Shown: positions 1 through 12,386, numbered from the stretch's first letter. The stretch: DNA of 64,000 bases from Dromiciops gliroides (GCF_019393635.1 NC_057862.1:679504814-679568813), one strand, 5' to 3'. The notes: generated by a model not told the origin, from the sequence alone. A program made the numbers and translations.

Positions 1-2960
1 CTGCACAGCTCATCCTTCCATGCTTGGAATCCTACAGAGAAATAATATATGTTATATTAGTCTGGGCAAACTGGGTCTGGTGATCCCAACTCTGATGACC
101 TTGGACTTCTGCTTTTTGCCTAAACCCATTTATGTGTAAGAGTGGGAGTCAATTATATCAAATAAAACACATTTCCCACTTTAAGCAACTATTTTAATCA
201 GATGAGAACATATCTATCAAATTAACCACTCAATCAAGTGCATTAGATTAGAAGTTAGAAGTCCTTGATTATTTGAGAAGGTGTGAAATCCATTGAATGA
301 AATGGAATGACACTGAACAGAAGGTGTTTTGGGAAGAGACTAGGTCAAGTTCTCTGGGTCTTAGATAAAACAGCAAACCAGATTCAAATCCAGCATTCCA
401 GTGTCTGGCCAGCATAGAGGAATGAGGAGTTCCAGCCAAGTCCCTGAGAGAAAATCCCTCATTGGGGAGAGAAGCCTCTCTATCTCCTCCATCCTTCCAG
501 TCCTGATTGGAGGAAGACCTCCTTAACTTGGAAAAGTATGAGGAGTCTGGCTTCTCATCAACATTCTACCAGACTTTCTGGAATAGTGTTATTGTTGTTG
601 TTTTTCAGTCGTATCTAATGCTTCATGACACTATTTGGGGGGTTTCTTGGCAAAGATACTGGAGTGGTTTGCCACTTCTCCAGCTCATTTTACAGATGAG
701 GGAACTGAAGCAAACAGGGGTAATTGACTTTCTCAGGGCCACACAGCTAATAAGTGTCTGGGGCTGGATTTGAACTCATGAAGATGAGTCTTCCTGACTT
801 CAGGCCCAGTGCTCTACCACTATGTCAATTAGCTGCCCAGAAGAGTAGAGGGTAGCAAAGTTTGTCATTACATGTGCCTTCTCAGCTTGAGCCCTCTTTT
901 CCTTTGACTCTGCATATATTTGTGGAAGAGGGTACCTATGCTTGCAGGGAGGGGTTTCTGTGGGGGAAGGAGTGGTAACAATTGTTCTTACTATACCAAT
1001 TTAGTAAAAAAAAAATTCTAAAACATAATTAAGTCTGAATATTTAATCAATATCAGCTGATAATCATTGGAGAAAATATAGCAGTGGGGGCTCATTAAAA
1101 CTACTCCCTCAAATAAAGCTATGAAAATAAATAAAATAAAAGATTTGAGCTAAATGGCTTCTGGAAACCTTCTCAGGTGGAGATTTAAGTTTACCCAAGA
1201 ATCCTGAGGGAAGAAGAGGTAGTCTCCCTGTAGAATGTAACCTGCCAGTGTCAGTGGAATTTAAAAGAGTGGGCTCAGATTATATGCAATACAGGTATGA
1301 CATTGTGTTTTTTAAGGAAGGGAAATAAAGAAAGGTGATGGAAGTAAAAGGGAAAAAAAGGAGGGGAGGGGAAGGGAAGGGGGAAGGGAGAGGAAGGGAG
1401 GAGAAGAAGCAGAAGAGGGTGGGGGAATAGAAGAGAATAGAGGATGGGGAATGTAGTGGATAATGGTAAGGGTAAGTGAGGAGACAAAATAAATGGGGAG
1501 AGGAGAGCAGAGGACAGAAGAAGAGATGACAGGAGAGGACTGCAAACAGGAGAACTCATATTCTAAATAAGGAGGGGCAGGGCTTCAGTAACCACAGGGA
1601 TGGAAGAAATGGACCTGGTTATTGCCAGAACTCTTAGTGTTTCTCTCTTTCTCACCTGAATCCTGAGTCAGGATTACACAGTAGTTTGGGTTTGTTCGAC
1701 TGGGGGCTCCATTATCCCAGGATTGGTAGATAAAAAGGGCACTGCTGGACCAGCGCCACCTGCGGTTCTAGGGGAGGGGTCAGGTAAGGTGGTTAGTGAA
1801 GAGTGAGATATCCCCCATCATCCACCCTCCAATATTTATAGATTAGCTATTCATGAACCTTCCCCAGGTCCCCCAGAACATGATAGAATTGCTCTGTCCT
1901 CTAAGTCTTTCTAGATGCTGCTATTGCTATTCCAAATGCCAAGCACCATCCTTTCTTTTTCTTTTTCTTTTTTTTCAGAACAATGAGGGTTAAGTGACTT
2001 GCCCAAGGTCACACAGCTGGTAAATGTCAAGCGTCTGAGGTCAGATTTGAACTCAGGTCCTCTTGGATCCAGGGCCAGTGCTTTATCCACTGCACCACCT
2101 AGCTGCCCCCTGCACCATCCTCTTTCATCTATATTTTACTCCCTTTTGCAAATTCCCTTGGAGCCCTGTGCCCAACTGGGACTGCTGTGTGACTTCTGTG
2201 CCTCAAATTCCTCTACCCCTCTCTAATGCTACCTTTCCTAGCCCAGCCAGCCCTGTGACCCCAGGGAGCCCCAAATCACAAACTGTAATTCCTAAATCCA
2301 AACTTTGTGACCTCTCCTTCCCTTTCTTCTTAACACTCTTGGCTGGCTTCTTGCCTTGTATTTCAAGCAAAAGAGCCCTCTCTAAAGTCATTGATGATCT
2401 TTGAATTGACAAGTTTAATGGCTTTTTCTCAGTTCTTCATTTTCTTGACTCCTCTTTAGCCTTTGACACTGGACCACTGCCTTCTTGCATATATTCTCTC
2501 CTCTCTAGGTTTTGTGACACTGCTCTCTCTTGGTTCTGTCTGACTGCTCCATTCATTCCTCATCCACAAGGTGCCCCTCCATGGCTCTCTCCTGGGACCC
2601 CTTCTCTTTTTACTGTATACCATTTCACTCAGTGATCAAATTACATGGGCCCAATTATCTCTCTTATAAAGATGATTTCATATCTGCATATCCAGTCCTG
2701 TAAGGGGCTAAAATCCTAGCTAGTCTGTCTAAAATCTAATGAATGGTTGCCAATAAATCATAAGCTTTAGCAAGAGTTAGACTTTTAAGCATTTATTAAG
2801 GAGAATAAGAATTTGGTGAAGAGAGAGAGATAAAGAGGCCTATATTCAGCTATCTCAGGGAGCCAATGACTCCTGCTCTGCTCTCCACGAGAGTCCTGGT
2901 GAAAGAGAGAGAACCACCGCTTCTTCATCCCACAAGCCTCCTGTGAAACTGGGAATATCC

Positions 2961-3005
<45 letters not shown>

Positions 3006-5925
3006 CCAAGCTAATTGGCTGGTAACTTTGATAGACAGTACCCACGAGCAAATGTCACTTCCTGATGCCAAAGAAAAGCCACATGGCTTGCCCTCAGACA
3101 CCTTCTCCTTGTGGAGGAGCTTTCTTACAGTAATTCTCCAGCAGGTGACATCACTACAATCGTTACAGTCCTAACCTCTCTTTTTTGTTTTTGTTTTTGG
3201 TTTTTTTTTTGTTTTTTGGGAAGGCAATTGGGGTTAAGTGACTTGCCCAGGGTCACACAGCTAGTAAGTGTTAAGTGTCTGAGGCTGGATTTGAACTCAG
3301 GTCCTCCTGAATCCAGGGCCTGTGCTTTATCCACTGAGCCACCTAGCTGCCCCTCTAACCTCTCTTTTGACCTCCAATCCACATCCCCACTGGCCTCTTG
3401 GACATCTCAAACTCAACATGTCCAAAGAAGACTTTATTATCTTTCTCCCAAGACCCTAACCTCTTCCCAACTTCTGCTCACCTTCAGAGGTACTATCATC
3501 TCCCCAGTCATTCAAGTTCCCAACCTTGGTTTCATTCTTGCCTCCTCATTCTCCCTCATCCCTCATATCTAATCTTTTGTCTAATTTTAGTATGCGAGAG
3601 CTCCATGGCATTTCTTTAATCTTTTCCCCTTCTCTTCACTGGCAGAACCAAGACCCTAGTTCGGGTCCTCATCTGCTCTGCTTAGACTACTGCGATAGCC
3701 TCCCCATTTGTCTCCCTGCCTCACACCTCTTCCTACTTCAGTCCATCCTCTACTCAACTACCAAAGTGATTCTTCTAAAGTGCAGGTTTGACCATGTCAT
3801 GCCCCTGCTTCAGTGACCTCCAGGGGCTCCCTGTTACCTCCAGGATCAAAGTCTCCCTGCCCCCTTGCTACCTCTGCAGTCATCATATACCTAACCACCC
3901 TCTATGCACTCTGTTATCCAGAGACTCCATCCTACATGTGGCTCCTCATTGCATGATGCTCAGTCTCATGACTCTGTACCTTGGCAGTGCCTGGAATGCT
4001 CTCCCTCTTCCTCCTCATCTGGGACTCTTAGTTTCCCTTGCTTCCTCCAAAACTCAGCCCAATCAATCCACATTTAGTAAGAAGCTACTATGTGCTAGGT
4101 GGCGCAGTGGATAAAGCACCGGCCCTGGATTCAGGAGTACCTGAGTTCAAATCCAGCCTCAGACACTTACTAGCTGTGTGACCCTGGGCAAGTCACTTAA
4201 CCCCCATTGCCCTGCTAAAATTAAAAAAAAAAAATAATAAGAAGAAGCTACTATGTGCCAAGCACTATTGCTAAGCACACAGGACACAAAAAGGAACATA
4301 AGACAATCTCTGCCCTCAGGGAGATTACAGTCTAATGAGGAACAAAAAGAAAGCAAATATGTATAGACAAGCTATGGACAGGGTAAATAGGAAATAACTC
4401 AGAGAAGGAAGGCACTTGAATTAAGAGAAGTTGGGAAAGGCTTCCTATAAATTACAGGACTTTAGTTGGGCTTCAGAGGAAGCCAGAAGGAAGAAATGAG
4501 AAGGGAGAGAATCCCAGGCAAGGGGAACAGCCAAAGCAAAAGCCTGGAGGTGAGAGATGGAATGTCCTGTCCATGGAATGACCTGGAGGCTGGTGTCTCA
4601 GGCTCAGATTTCATTGTCCCCAGGTGGCCTGTCTTGGTCCCCCTAACAACTAACGCCCTTTCCTTCCAGATGACTCTCCATCTGTTCTGGATAGTTCTTG
4701 CATGGACTTAGTTATTTACACATTAGCATGGGTGCTTTGGGGATGGGCAGGGACTCTTTTTGCTTTTCTGTGTATCCTCAGCTCTTAGCATAATTTCTAA
4801 GGGAAGCTCAGAGTTGGGCAGCTGAACACACAATTCATGCTAATTGAATCAAAAGCAATGGGCAGAGATCCTGGAGTGCAGATAGGAGACACTACCAGGC
4901 TTGCCCCATGCCCTATCCCCATGTCTCCCTGCCACTTGCTGTTATCCTCAGGTTTCCTTCTCAGTCCCTCCCCTTTCCCAGGGGTCCAGACCTTTACCCC
5001 GGAAAGGGGAGAAAGAACCTAAGCCGATATGGCTGGCACCAGATGCCCCCCTCCCCAACCACTCTTTCCCAAGCAAGGAGAGGGAGGTACTTTTAAGTCT
5101 CACCTTATTGGGGTCATACAGACCGATCCAAATGGGCTTCTGACTGCCCCCACTCTCAGTGATCATGGCGGCCACAAAACCTGCCTCAGCCTCATTGAGC
5201 AGGGACACGAGGTGGCCCGAGGGGTAGTCTTGGCACAGCACCTGTGGGAGAATGCAGGAGGTGCTGGTGTCATTGGAGGAAGGAGGAAGGGGGGAGGACA
5301 GGGACAGCTACAGAGGGTAGGGCAGTCAGCAGAGGCAAGAGAAGGCTGAGGGTGCTGAGGGAGGGGACCATGGTTCAGGACCACAGAGGGATAAGAATGG
5401 CCCCAGAGGAAAATGTCTGGGGCCTACTTGGCAGAAGGGGTGGAGGTGGGTGAGAGTACTGGGGAGTTCAATGGGAGCCATGTCAGAATTCCAGAGCATA
5501 CAAAAATGGGCGCTCTCCCTCCCCGCCCTTAGGAACCCCTTTCCCCAACAAACTTCTGCAGTGTTCCAAGTCTCTTCATGACGGATTAAGCCATAGCAGT
5601 GGGAACCAAAGAAACCAAAGCCTTCTGGGCAGGAGCTCCTAGCTGAGGGAGGATCAGAGGGGTCCTCCAGTCCTGGTCGAGGGAAGAGAGAAGTTGGATC
5701 AGAGGGGACCTGGACCTCTCTGTGTCCATGAATCTACAAACCCCTGGAGATCCCAACTGCCTGTTGTGGCTTCTGTTGTCCCCATACCCCCTTTGCTCCA
5801 GCCCTTTCTCTTTCCTCCCAAGAACTGTCGTAGGTAGGAGGGGAACTCTGGTGGGACTCACCTTGTGCCAGGACTGTGAGCAGTAGGCAGTTGAAGAGCA
5901 GCTCTGAGAAGCTGAGGAGCAGCAT
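1..5925 (-). CDS. REG family secreted C-type lectin (copy 1), partial at left edge
   Basis: Regenerating-islet (REG/lithostathine) family: small secreted single-domain C-type lectin-fold proteins of pancreas and gut. Coding exons on the minus strand: 5925-5862 (signal peptide; exon begins about 5934), 5672-5554, 5241-5104, 1767-1656, and 31-1, which is cut by the window edge. All borders are AG/GT and phases agree (1,0,0,1). Visible landmarks are signal MLLLSFSELLFNCLLLTVLAQ, then SSCPEGFGFFGSHCYG, the exon 4 stretch LCQDYPSGHLVSLL with WIGLYDP, exon 5 starting NRRWRWSS and containing SWDNGAP and NYCV, and exon 6 starting GFQAWKDELC. About 155 of an expected 165 or so residues are seen. An Arg precedes SSCPEG, where REG1 proteins are tryptically cleaved. 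The NRRWxWS junction is REG1-like; the EPN loop of human REG3A is absent. The exon 3 donor (GTTTGT) is weak. Intron 4 (3.3 kb) is full of repeats. Orthology within REG is not resolved. Confidence 0.88.
585..838 (-). repeat. Marsupial SINE with RTE-like tail
   Basis: Reading plus, the element starts with the RTE/BovB-like tail (gttgtttttcagtcgtatct, ggggggtttcttggcaaaga) and ends with the tRNA-like head in reverse (tagctgcccag). It lies in intron 5 of REG copy 1. The preceding 300-580 and following 840-1330 hold no recognisable gene. Confidence 0.85.
1335..1550. repeat. Polypurine (GGGAAG/GGAGA) tract
   Basis: About 200 bp are almost purely A/G on the plus strand, so C/T in the REG copy 1 transcript. 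It lies about 110 bp downstream of exon 5, within intron 5. The long open frames across it are composition artefacts. Confidence 0.9.
1952..2111 (-). repeat. Marsupial tRNA/CORE-type SINE with TSD
   Basis: T-rich tail at left, then the reversed CORE segment (gttaagtgacttgcccaagg) and reversed head (caccacctagctgcccc). Direct repeat gcaccatcc flanks it at 1943-1951 and 2112-2120, marking the insertion into L2 sequence. Confidence 0.88.
2699..3167 (-). mobile_element. Solo LTR, older copy of the CLEC4F-intron LTR family
   Basis: Starts TGTAAGGGGCTAAAAT and ends CAATCGTTACA, with 4-bp direct repeats gtcc on both sides (2695-2698, 3168-3171). It aligns throughout with the LTRs at 29356 and 32688 but is clearly more diverged and carries an internal (CA)n expansion at about 2968-3003. 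By comparison with the PBS/PPT-bearing copy, its transcription sense is minus, the same as the surrounding REG gene. The 4-bp duplication fits class I (ERV1-type) integration. Confidence 0.85.
3185..3354 (-). repeat. Marsupial tRNA/CORE-type SINE with TSD
   Basis: Reverse-oriented copy with a T-rich tail at left. The direct repeat ctaacctctctttt occurs at 3171-3184 and 3355-3368. It sits directly beside the solo LTR, inside L2. Confidence 0.88.
4097..4240 (+). repeat. Marsupial tRNA/CORE-type SINE with TSD
   Basis: Head taggtggcgcagtggataaa, CORE gtgaccctgggcaagtcact, A-rich tail. It is flanked by a direct repeat of agaagctactatgtgc, so it inserted into the 'actatgtgccaagcact' repeat that continues at 4241-4560. 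From 4560 to 5100 there is only non-coding sequence with no recognised element. Confidence 0.88.
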
Positions 5926-6309
5926 CACTGGAATCTGAGGGGATAGAATAGAGTCCCTGAGCCCCACGGCCCCACTAGCCCTGAGGCCAGCCCTGGGATG
6001 GGGGCTCTTCATTGTCTCTTCATTGAAGCTGGGACTTAGCTCTCTATTGTCCCTTTCCTCCTCCGCTTTCCTGGGGTCTGGAGCAATCTGGTGACTCTGG
6101 GGGTTGGACAGAAGCTGGTCATAGCTGGGCTCAAGAGGGAAAGGCCCTTCCCTCTCACAGTTGTTCAGGAATAAATATTTGCTTTCATTTCCCTCTAAGC
6201 TAGCTGCCTTCCTGGGGTGAGGTGCCTCCCCCTTGCCTCTGGGAAGGGAATGACGTCAGCGTATGGAGTGACTGAGTCTCCTTTCTCATGCCCTTCATCT
6301 CTCACTTAC

Positions 6310-6362
6310 CAGATTGGCTATGGGATCTTGTGTCTGACCTGGCAATGCCAGGATCTTTATAA
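6310..6362 (-). promoter_or_regulatory. Promoter and non-coding exon 1 of REG copy 1
   Basis: On the minus strand a TATA box (TTATAAA, 6362-6356) is followed by a short stretch ending in a consensus donor CTG|GTAAGT at 6310/6309. REG genes have a short non-coding first exon, and the next acceptor (CCTCAG at 5937-5935) opens the signal-peptide exon, so exon 1 is inferred as about 6332-6310. Some 60 bp upstream of the TATA box, 6418-6438 is a G-run on the plus strand (CCCCGCCCCC and poly-C on the gene's own strand), which could bind Sp1-type factors or form a quadruplex. The start site itself is inferred. Confidence 0.6.
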
Positions 6363-6916
6363 GGAGAGGACCAAAAGGGGAGTGGATGTGGGCAGATAGA
6401 GAGAAGGTGATTAAGACGGGGGCGGGGGGGGGGGGGGAGAATTATCTCATATGTGTTAACAATAGGCATGGTGGGCCTGGGCACAGGGTGTGGTCTTTCC
6501 CAAGCTGGGTTCAGGATCTGGTTCGAGCAATGCTTTCTTTCTGGCACAGACAGACAGGAGTTTCTCCAGGAAGGAGAAGCCAGAGTGGCTTCCAGCTGCC
6601 CCATTCCCATAGCCTTGGGAAACATGAGGAGAAGGAGAAGGAAGAGGACATTTACCCTGGGATGCATGATTTTCCAGCAGTACCATGGTGAGGACGAAGG
6701 ACTCCAGGAAAGGTGTGGGACCATAGACCTTGGAGCTAGAGGAGAAAGGAATTCCTGGCAATGGAGGCAAGATTACGTGGTGCCCTGACTGTACACACCC
6801 CTTCAATGTAACTTTCTGGAATCTCTTGGACAAGAAAGCAATTGGAGAAGTGTTGGCAGGACTCATTCAGTCACAAATACTGGACCAACAATTTTAATGC
6901 TTATTTTTCCTATCTT

Positions 6917-7062
6917 TTTTTTTTTTTTGCGGGGCAATGGGGGTTAAGTGACTTGCCCAGGGTCACACAGATAGTAAGTGTCAAATGTCTGAGGCCGGAT
7001 TTGAACTCAGGTACTCCTGACTCCAGGGCCAGTGCTCTATCCACTACGCCACCTAGCTGCCC
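6917..7062 (-). repeat. Marsupial tRNA/CORE-type SINE with TSD
   Basis: T-tail at left, reversed CORE and head ending agctgcccc. The direct repeat ttttcctatcttttt is present on both sides. The rest of 6400-7640 (region upstream of REG copy 1) is AT-rich with no gene seen. Confidence 0.87.
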
Positions 7063-7649
7063 CTTTTCCTATCTTTTTAATAATGGACTTGTCAAACATA
7101 AACTAACATGAAATTTTCAATATTCAGAGAAGGGAAAAATGGGTTGTATATGAAACATGAACTTATGTCACCTATGGTTTGTTTTTAATGTATATTAAAA
7201 TTGATATGAAAATGTTGGCATATTGTCCCGTTCTCTCGTGTTTCCAATTATACTCCCTTCTGCTCCTGTCAGTATATTTTTAGCATCCCAGGGACATCCT
7301 TTTTCATACTTTGAAATCCCCTCTTTTTAGCAAACCAATACTGTCAAGCAAAGCAAAGTCACATGTTGACTGTGTATCTCAAAATGTATGTCACATTCAC
7401 TGGCCACCTGACCTCCATTACCTCTTTGCCAATAGCTGAGGTAAATGCCTAGGATTCATATGAATTCGACAAAGGGCATGCATATCCTAATGACTTCTGG
7501 GCTAAAATTCCAAATTACTTTCCAGAAGGGAGCTATGGCACTTTTTTGAAAGGACATTGTTATTACCATCTTGTGTTTTTCTATCACCTACCCTTCCCAA
7601 TGTACACCTGCCCCACTCACAGAGAACCATCTCTTCTAACACTTTTTTT

Positions 7650-8925
7650 CCTTTTGTGATCTCTTTCTGGAGGTGATTGGTGAATTCTTTCAATTTCTAT
7701 TTTAGCTTCTTCTTCTAGAATTTCAGGGCAATTTTCCCTGAGAATATCTTGGAAGATGGTGTCTAATCTCTTTCCTTGATCATGGTTTTCAGGTAGACCA
7801 ATAATTTTCAAATTATCTCTCCTGGACCTATTTTCCAGGTCAGCAGTTTTTCCCAGAAAATATTTCACATTGCCCTCTATTTTTTTATTCATTTGGATTT
7901 GCTTTATTGTGTCTTGATTTCTCATAAAGTCACTGGCTTCCATTTGTTCAATCCTAATTCTTAGGTAATTATTTTCATCCGAGAGCTTTTCCATTTGGTT
8001 TTTCAAGCTGTTGACTTTTTTCTCATGTCTTTCCTGCATCTCCCTCATTTCTCTTTCCATTTTTTCCTCTACCTCTCTAACTTTATCTTCAAAGTCCTTT
8101 TTGAGCACCTCTATGGCCTGAGACCAAGTCATATTTTTCTTGGAAGCTTTAGATATAGGGGTCCTGATGTTGACATCTTCCTCTGAGGGTGCACCTCGGT
8201 CTTCCTTGTTACTGAAGAAACTTTCTATGGTCCTCACTTTTCTCTGTCTGCTCATCTTTCCTTTCTTTTACTTGACTTTTAGCTCCTTTAAGTGGGGCAC
8301 TGTTTCCAGGCTGCAGTATCCCAAGCTTAAGAAGTCCCAGGTGGTATGAATTAAGGAGGATCAGGTTCTTCACTCACCTGGCCTGTTCCCTGGTCCTAGA
8401 TGACCCCAGACCAATTTGCTAATCAACCAGCTTTGTGTGTTGTAGTTGTTAGCTTTGACGAGCCTGTGCCCCTCCCCCACCTGGGCCACTGCTACTCAAG
8501 CCTGCCTCCTGGTTCCTAGCAGGAGTGAGTTCTGCCTCAGCACCAGCATGGACCCCTGTAGTCTCCCCCCTGCCCAGGGCTCAGCCCACTCACCAGACTG
8601 TGAGTTTAGTTCCAGATGACACCGGTGCTTCAGCTGATTCAGAGGCTCTGGGGGTCTCTTTCTCTGGTGAGGCCTTCCTGGGACTGGATCTGTGTCAGGG
8701 TGACTGTGGGGTTGGGCTCCAATTCTGTCTCAGCACAGCAGCTCCCTCCTTCTGACCTTCCAAGCTGTTCTTGGTTAGAAGATGATTTCAGCACATTCTT
8801 ATGTGAGTTTTGCTGCTCCAGGCATTTTCCTATGGCATTATTTGGATGTTTTTTGGAGAGATTGTGTCATGAGTTTGAGAGCTCACTGTCTTTCCTCCAC
8901 CATCTTGACTCTGCCCCGGAAGTCT
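7650..8925 (-). mobile_element. L1 LINE insertion carrying only the 5' region and part of ORF1
   Basis: Minus-strand L1. Near its 5' end it reads ggcagagtcaagatggtgga, typical of marsupial L1 5' UTRs. An open frame starting at 8255 encodes ORF1p features: a long coiled coil (EEKMEREMREMQERHEKKV) and the RRM entry RRDNLKIIGLPE. The frame covers roughly 200 L1 residues, then runs into flanking DNA at 7649. A 14-bp direct repeat ctaacacttttttt flanks it (7636-7649 and 8927-8940), so this is one insertion event rather than a fragment of a larger L1. ORF2 and the 3' UTR are missing, whereas L1 is usually truncated at the 5' side. Confidence 0.85.
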
Positions 8926-8940
8926 CCTAACACTTTTTTT

Positions 8941-9570
8941 TTTTTTAAAAGGTAAAACATTTTAGAAAATCTAACCAACCTATAAAAAAACTTGTACTTT
9001 AAATATAATGTTTCTTACCTTTAGGTTCCCACCTCTGCAAAGGGGGGAAGGGGAGTAGATGTCTTTTTACATCTTTTCTTGGGGCCAAGCTTGGTCATTA
9101 TGATTTTGCAGCATTTAGTTTTGACTGTTGTGTTATTTGATTGAAATGTTCTATTTACATTGTTGTGGTCATTTTTATGTAGTTTTCTTGGCTGTTTACT
9201 TCATTCTGAATCAGTTCAGACAAATCTTCTTTTGATTCTCTGTATTCTAATTCTTGCTGTGCCATATTCTGCCTAATTTCCAGCCTTCAGAGAGAAGAGC
9301 AATTATGAAATAGGGACTCCCATCTGACTGTGTTCTTTCCATCTGGTATTGCCCTTGTCTCCATCCTCCTTTGGAAATAGGAGTGGTGAATGATGAATAT
9401 TCTCATGCCTGGTTATACCCTACACATCCCACTGATTTTGTACCCCTGTAGGTAACCTTCCAAACCTCAATCCCCATCACCCACCTGTTGATTCCTTATT
9501 CCTAGCCCCCTCAATACTCCTATCCCAAAGTCCCAACCAAACACCATTCACCCCCTTTGACTATGCCCTT
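8941..9570. other. Non-coding stretch
   Basis: AT-rich single-copy-looking sequence after the L1, with no gene, RNA or recognisable repeat. From about 9420 C/T-rich L2-like wording begins. Confidence 0.5.
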
Positions 9571-9804
9571 TGGATGTCTGCTGCAGGCATGAACTTTCCT
9601 TCATCCTACTTTTTTCCTTTTCTACTCTCTCCCAGCCACCATTGAAACCTTATTCACCCCTAATGAAACAGCTTCCCTGGTCACCTTTTCTAGTACTGGT
9701 TACATCTTCACTTATGTCCCTTGGCTCACTGGTCAAAGCAAAAGAGTTAGAATTCTCCTTGCTCCCCATTGCTACTTCCAGGTTCTCCCCTATACAGTCT
9801 CTCT

Positions 9805-9950
9805 TTTTTTTTGGGGGGGGGGCAATGAGGGTTAAGTGACTTGCCCAGGTTCATGCAGCTAATGTCAAGTGTCTGGGGCCAGATTTGAACTCAGGACCTC
9901 CTGAATCCAGGACCAGTGCTTTATCCACTGCGCCACCTAGCTACCCCATC
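9805..9950 (-). repeat. Marsupial tRNA/CORE-type SINE
   Basis: T/G-rich tail, then reversed CORE (gttaagtgacttgcccaggt) and head; the flanking direct repeat tacagtctct is visible on both sides. Confidence 0.85.
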
Positions 9951-10109
9951 TACAGTCTCTTAGCAAGTGATTCTATTCCATCCCCCTTTCTCCAATACAT
10001 TGCCTCCTCTGTCAACTGCACTCTATTACTTCTCTTCAATCTCTCCCTGTCTGCCTTCCTTACTACCTACATGTCCATGTTTCTTCTATTGGAACAAAAA
10101 CTCATTATT

Positions 10110-11458
10110 TGACAAAAACTGCTGGGAAAACTGGAAAACAGTATGGTAGAAACAAGGTATAGACCAACATTTCACATCTTATACTAAAATAAGGTCAAAA
10201 TGGGTACATGATTTACACATTAAGGGTGATACCATAAACAAATTAAGAGAGCATGGAATAGTTTATCTGTCAGATTTATGGACAGAGGAATAATTTAGGA
10301 TGAAAGTAGATATAGAGTACATTACAAAATATAAAACAGATAATTTTGATTATATAAAATTAAAAAGCTTTTGCACAAACAAAACCAATGCAATCAAAAT
10401 TATAAGAGAAGTAGAAACCAGGAAAGAATTTTTGAAACGCATATCTCTGATAAAGGCCTCATTTACTAAATATATAAAGAACTGAGTCAAATTGATAAAA
10501 ATACAAGTCATTCCCCAGTTGATAAAGGGTCAAAGAATATAAACAGGCAGTTTTCAGACCAAGACATTAAAGTTATCTATAGTCATATGAAAAATGCTCT
10601 AAATCACTGTTGGTCAGAGAAATGCAAAAGAAAACACGTCTGAGGTACCACCTTACACTTATAAGAGTGGTATACATAATTTAAAAAAGGAAAATTTTGG
10701 ATATTGGAGGGGATGTGTGGAAAACTGGAATGCTAAACCACTGTTGGTGGAGTTGCAAACTGATTCAACCTTTCTGGAGAGCAGTTTGGAACTATGCCCA
10801 AAGGGCTATAAAACTATGCATACCCTTTGATCCAGCTATTGCTGCTAGGTTTATATCCCAAAGACATACCAAAAAAAGAGAAAAAGATCGATTTGTACAA
10901 AAATATTTATAGCAGGTCTTTTTGTGGTGGTTAAGAATCGAAAATCAAAGGAATGCCCATCAATTGGGGAATGGCCAAGCAAGCTGTGGTATATAATTAT
11001 AATGGAATATGATTGTGCTATAAGAAATGACAAGCAGGATGATTTCAGAAAGGCCTGGAAAGACTTGTATGAACTGATATATAGTGAAGTGGGCAGAACC
11101 AGGAGAATGTTTTACACAGTGAGAGCAATATTGTTTGATGAAGAACTGTGAATGACTTACTTATTCTCAGCAATACAATGATCCAAGACAACTCCAAAGT
11201 TCTAATGATGAAGCATACTATCCACCTCCAAAGAAAGAACTGATATTGATTGAATACAGACTAAAGCATGATATTTTTCACTTTCTTTCATTTTTTCTTT
11301 CATTCAAGTTTCTTATACAAAATTACTAACTCTGTAGTGTTTTACATGATTGCACATGTATAACCTACATCTGATTGCTTACTGCCTCAAGGAGGGGTGA
11401 AGGGAGGGAGGAAAGGAGGGATGGAATTTGGAACTCAAAACTTTAAATAAAAATGTTT
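10110..11458 (+). mobile_element. 5'-truncated L1 LINE (ORF2 C-terminus and 3' UTR)
   Basis: Matches the marsupial L1 3' end: ORF2 C-terminal wording (gttggtggagttgcaaactg; ggaatgcccatcaattgggg), then the 3' UTR with gcaatacaatgatccaagac, a G-rich stretch near 11390 and a terminal A-rich end. It is nested in L2, with similar short sequences (aaaactcat / aaaacctcat) at both ends as the probable target duplication. The reading frame is decayed. Confidence 0.8.
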
Positions 11459-12218
11459 TTTATCAAAACCTCATCCTCACTTGATCCTTTCATTCCTATT
11501 ATCTATCTATATCTCTTCCTCCCTTTCTGGCTAAACTTCCTGAAAGGTCTACCTACAATGGGCACTTCCCTTTTCTTTCCTCACATGTTCTTCTCAACCC
11601 CTTACCATTTGGCTTCCAAACTTATCATCCACCAAAATTGCTGTCTCCACAGTTATCAATGATCTCTTCATTGCCGGATCCGATGGTTTTTTCTCAATCT
11701 TTATTCTTCTTGACCCCTCTGCAGCCTTTGACATTGTTGATCACCTTTCTCTTTGATATTCACTTTTCTCTAGGTCTTTAGGATATTGCTCTTTCCTATC
11801 TATAAGACCACAACTCCTGACTTTCTTTTTCTGGTTCCTCATCCAGTTCATACTCTCTTTCTACAAGTGTCCCACAGGGTTCTGGCCTGGGCCCCTTTCT
11901 TGCCTCCCACTGTACTACTTCATTTGGTGATCTCATCAACTCCCATGGATTTAATGACCATCTCTAAGTCTATACAGCTGATCATCACACAATGTTGCTG
12001 TTACTGTATACAATGTTCTCCTGGTTCTGCCCACTTCACTCACCATCAGTCCACTTAAGTCTTTCCAGGTTTTTCAGTTCCAGTCATTTTTCTCTGACTA
12101 TAAGGCATTTCCCCATGTCTATAATGCTCTTATTCCCCATCTTCATCTCTGGACTTCCCTGGCTTCCTTTAAGTCCCCACAGGAAACCTTTCCCAACTCC
12201 TCTTAATTTGTGTTTTCT

Positions 12219-12351
12219 GGGGCAGCTAGGTGATGCAGTGGATAAAGCATTGGCCCTGCATTCAGGAGGAACTGAGTTCAAATCCGATGTCAGACACTTG
12301 ACACTTACTAGCTGTGTAATCCTGGGCAAGTCACTTAACCCTCATTTTCCT

Positions 12352-12386
<35 letters not shown>

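Larger units (their letters stand above)
2112..4080 (+). repeat. L2 LINE fragment, interrupted by an LTR and a SINE
   Basis: Old L2-type sequence recognised by its C/T-rich RT-region wording (gcctttgacactggaccact; ctcaaactcaacatgtccaa; ctgcctcacacctcttcctac). The solo LTR 2699-3167 and the SINE 3185-3354 are inserted into it. It fills much of intron 4 of REG copy 1. Open frames here are decayed LINE reading frames. Confidence 0.75.
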
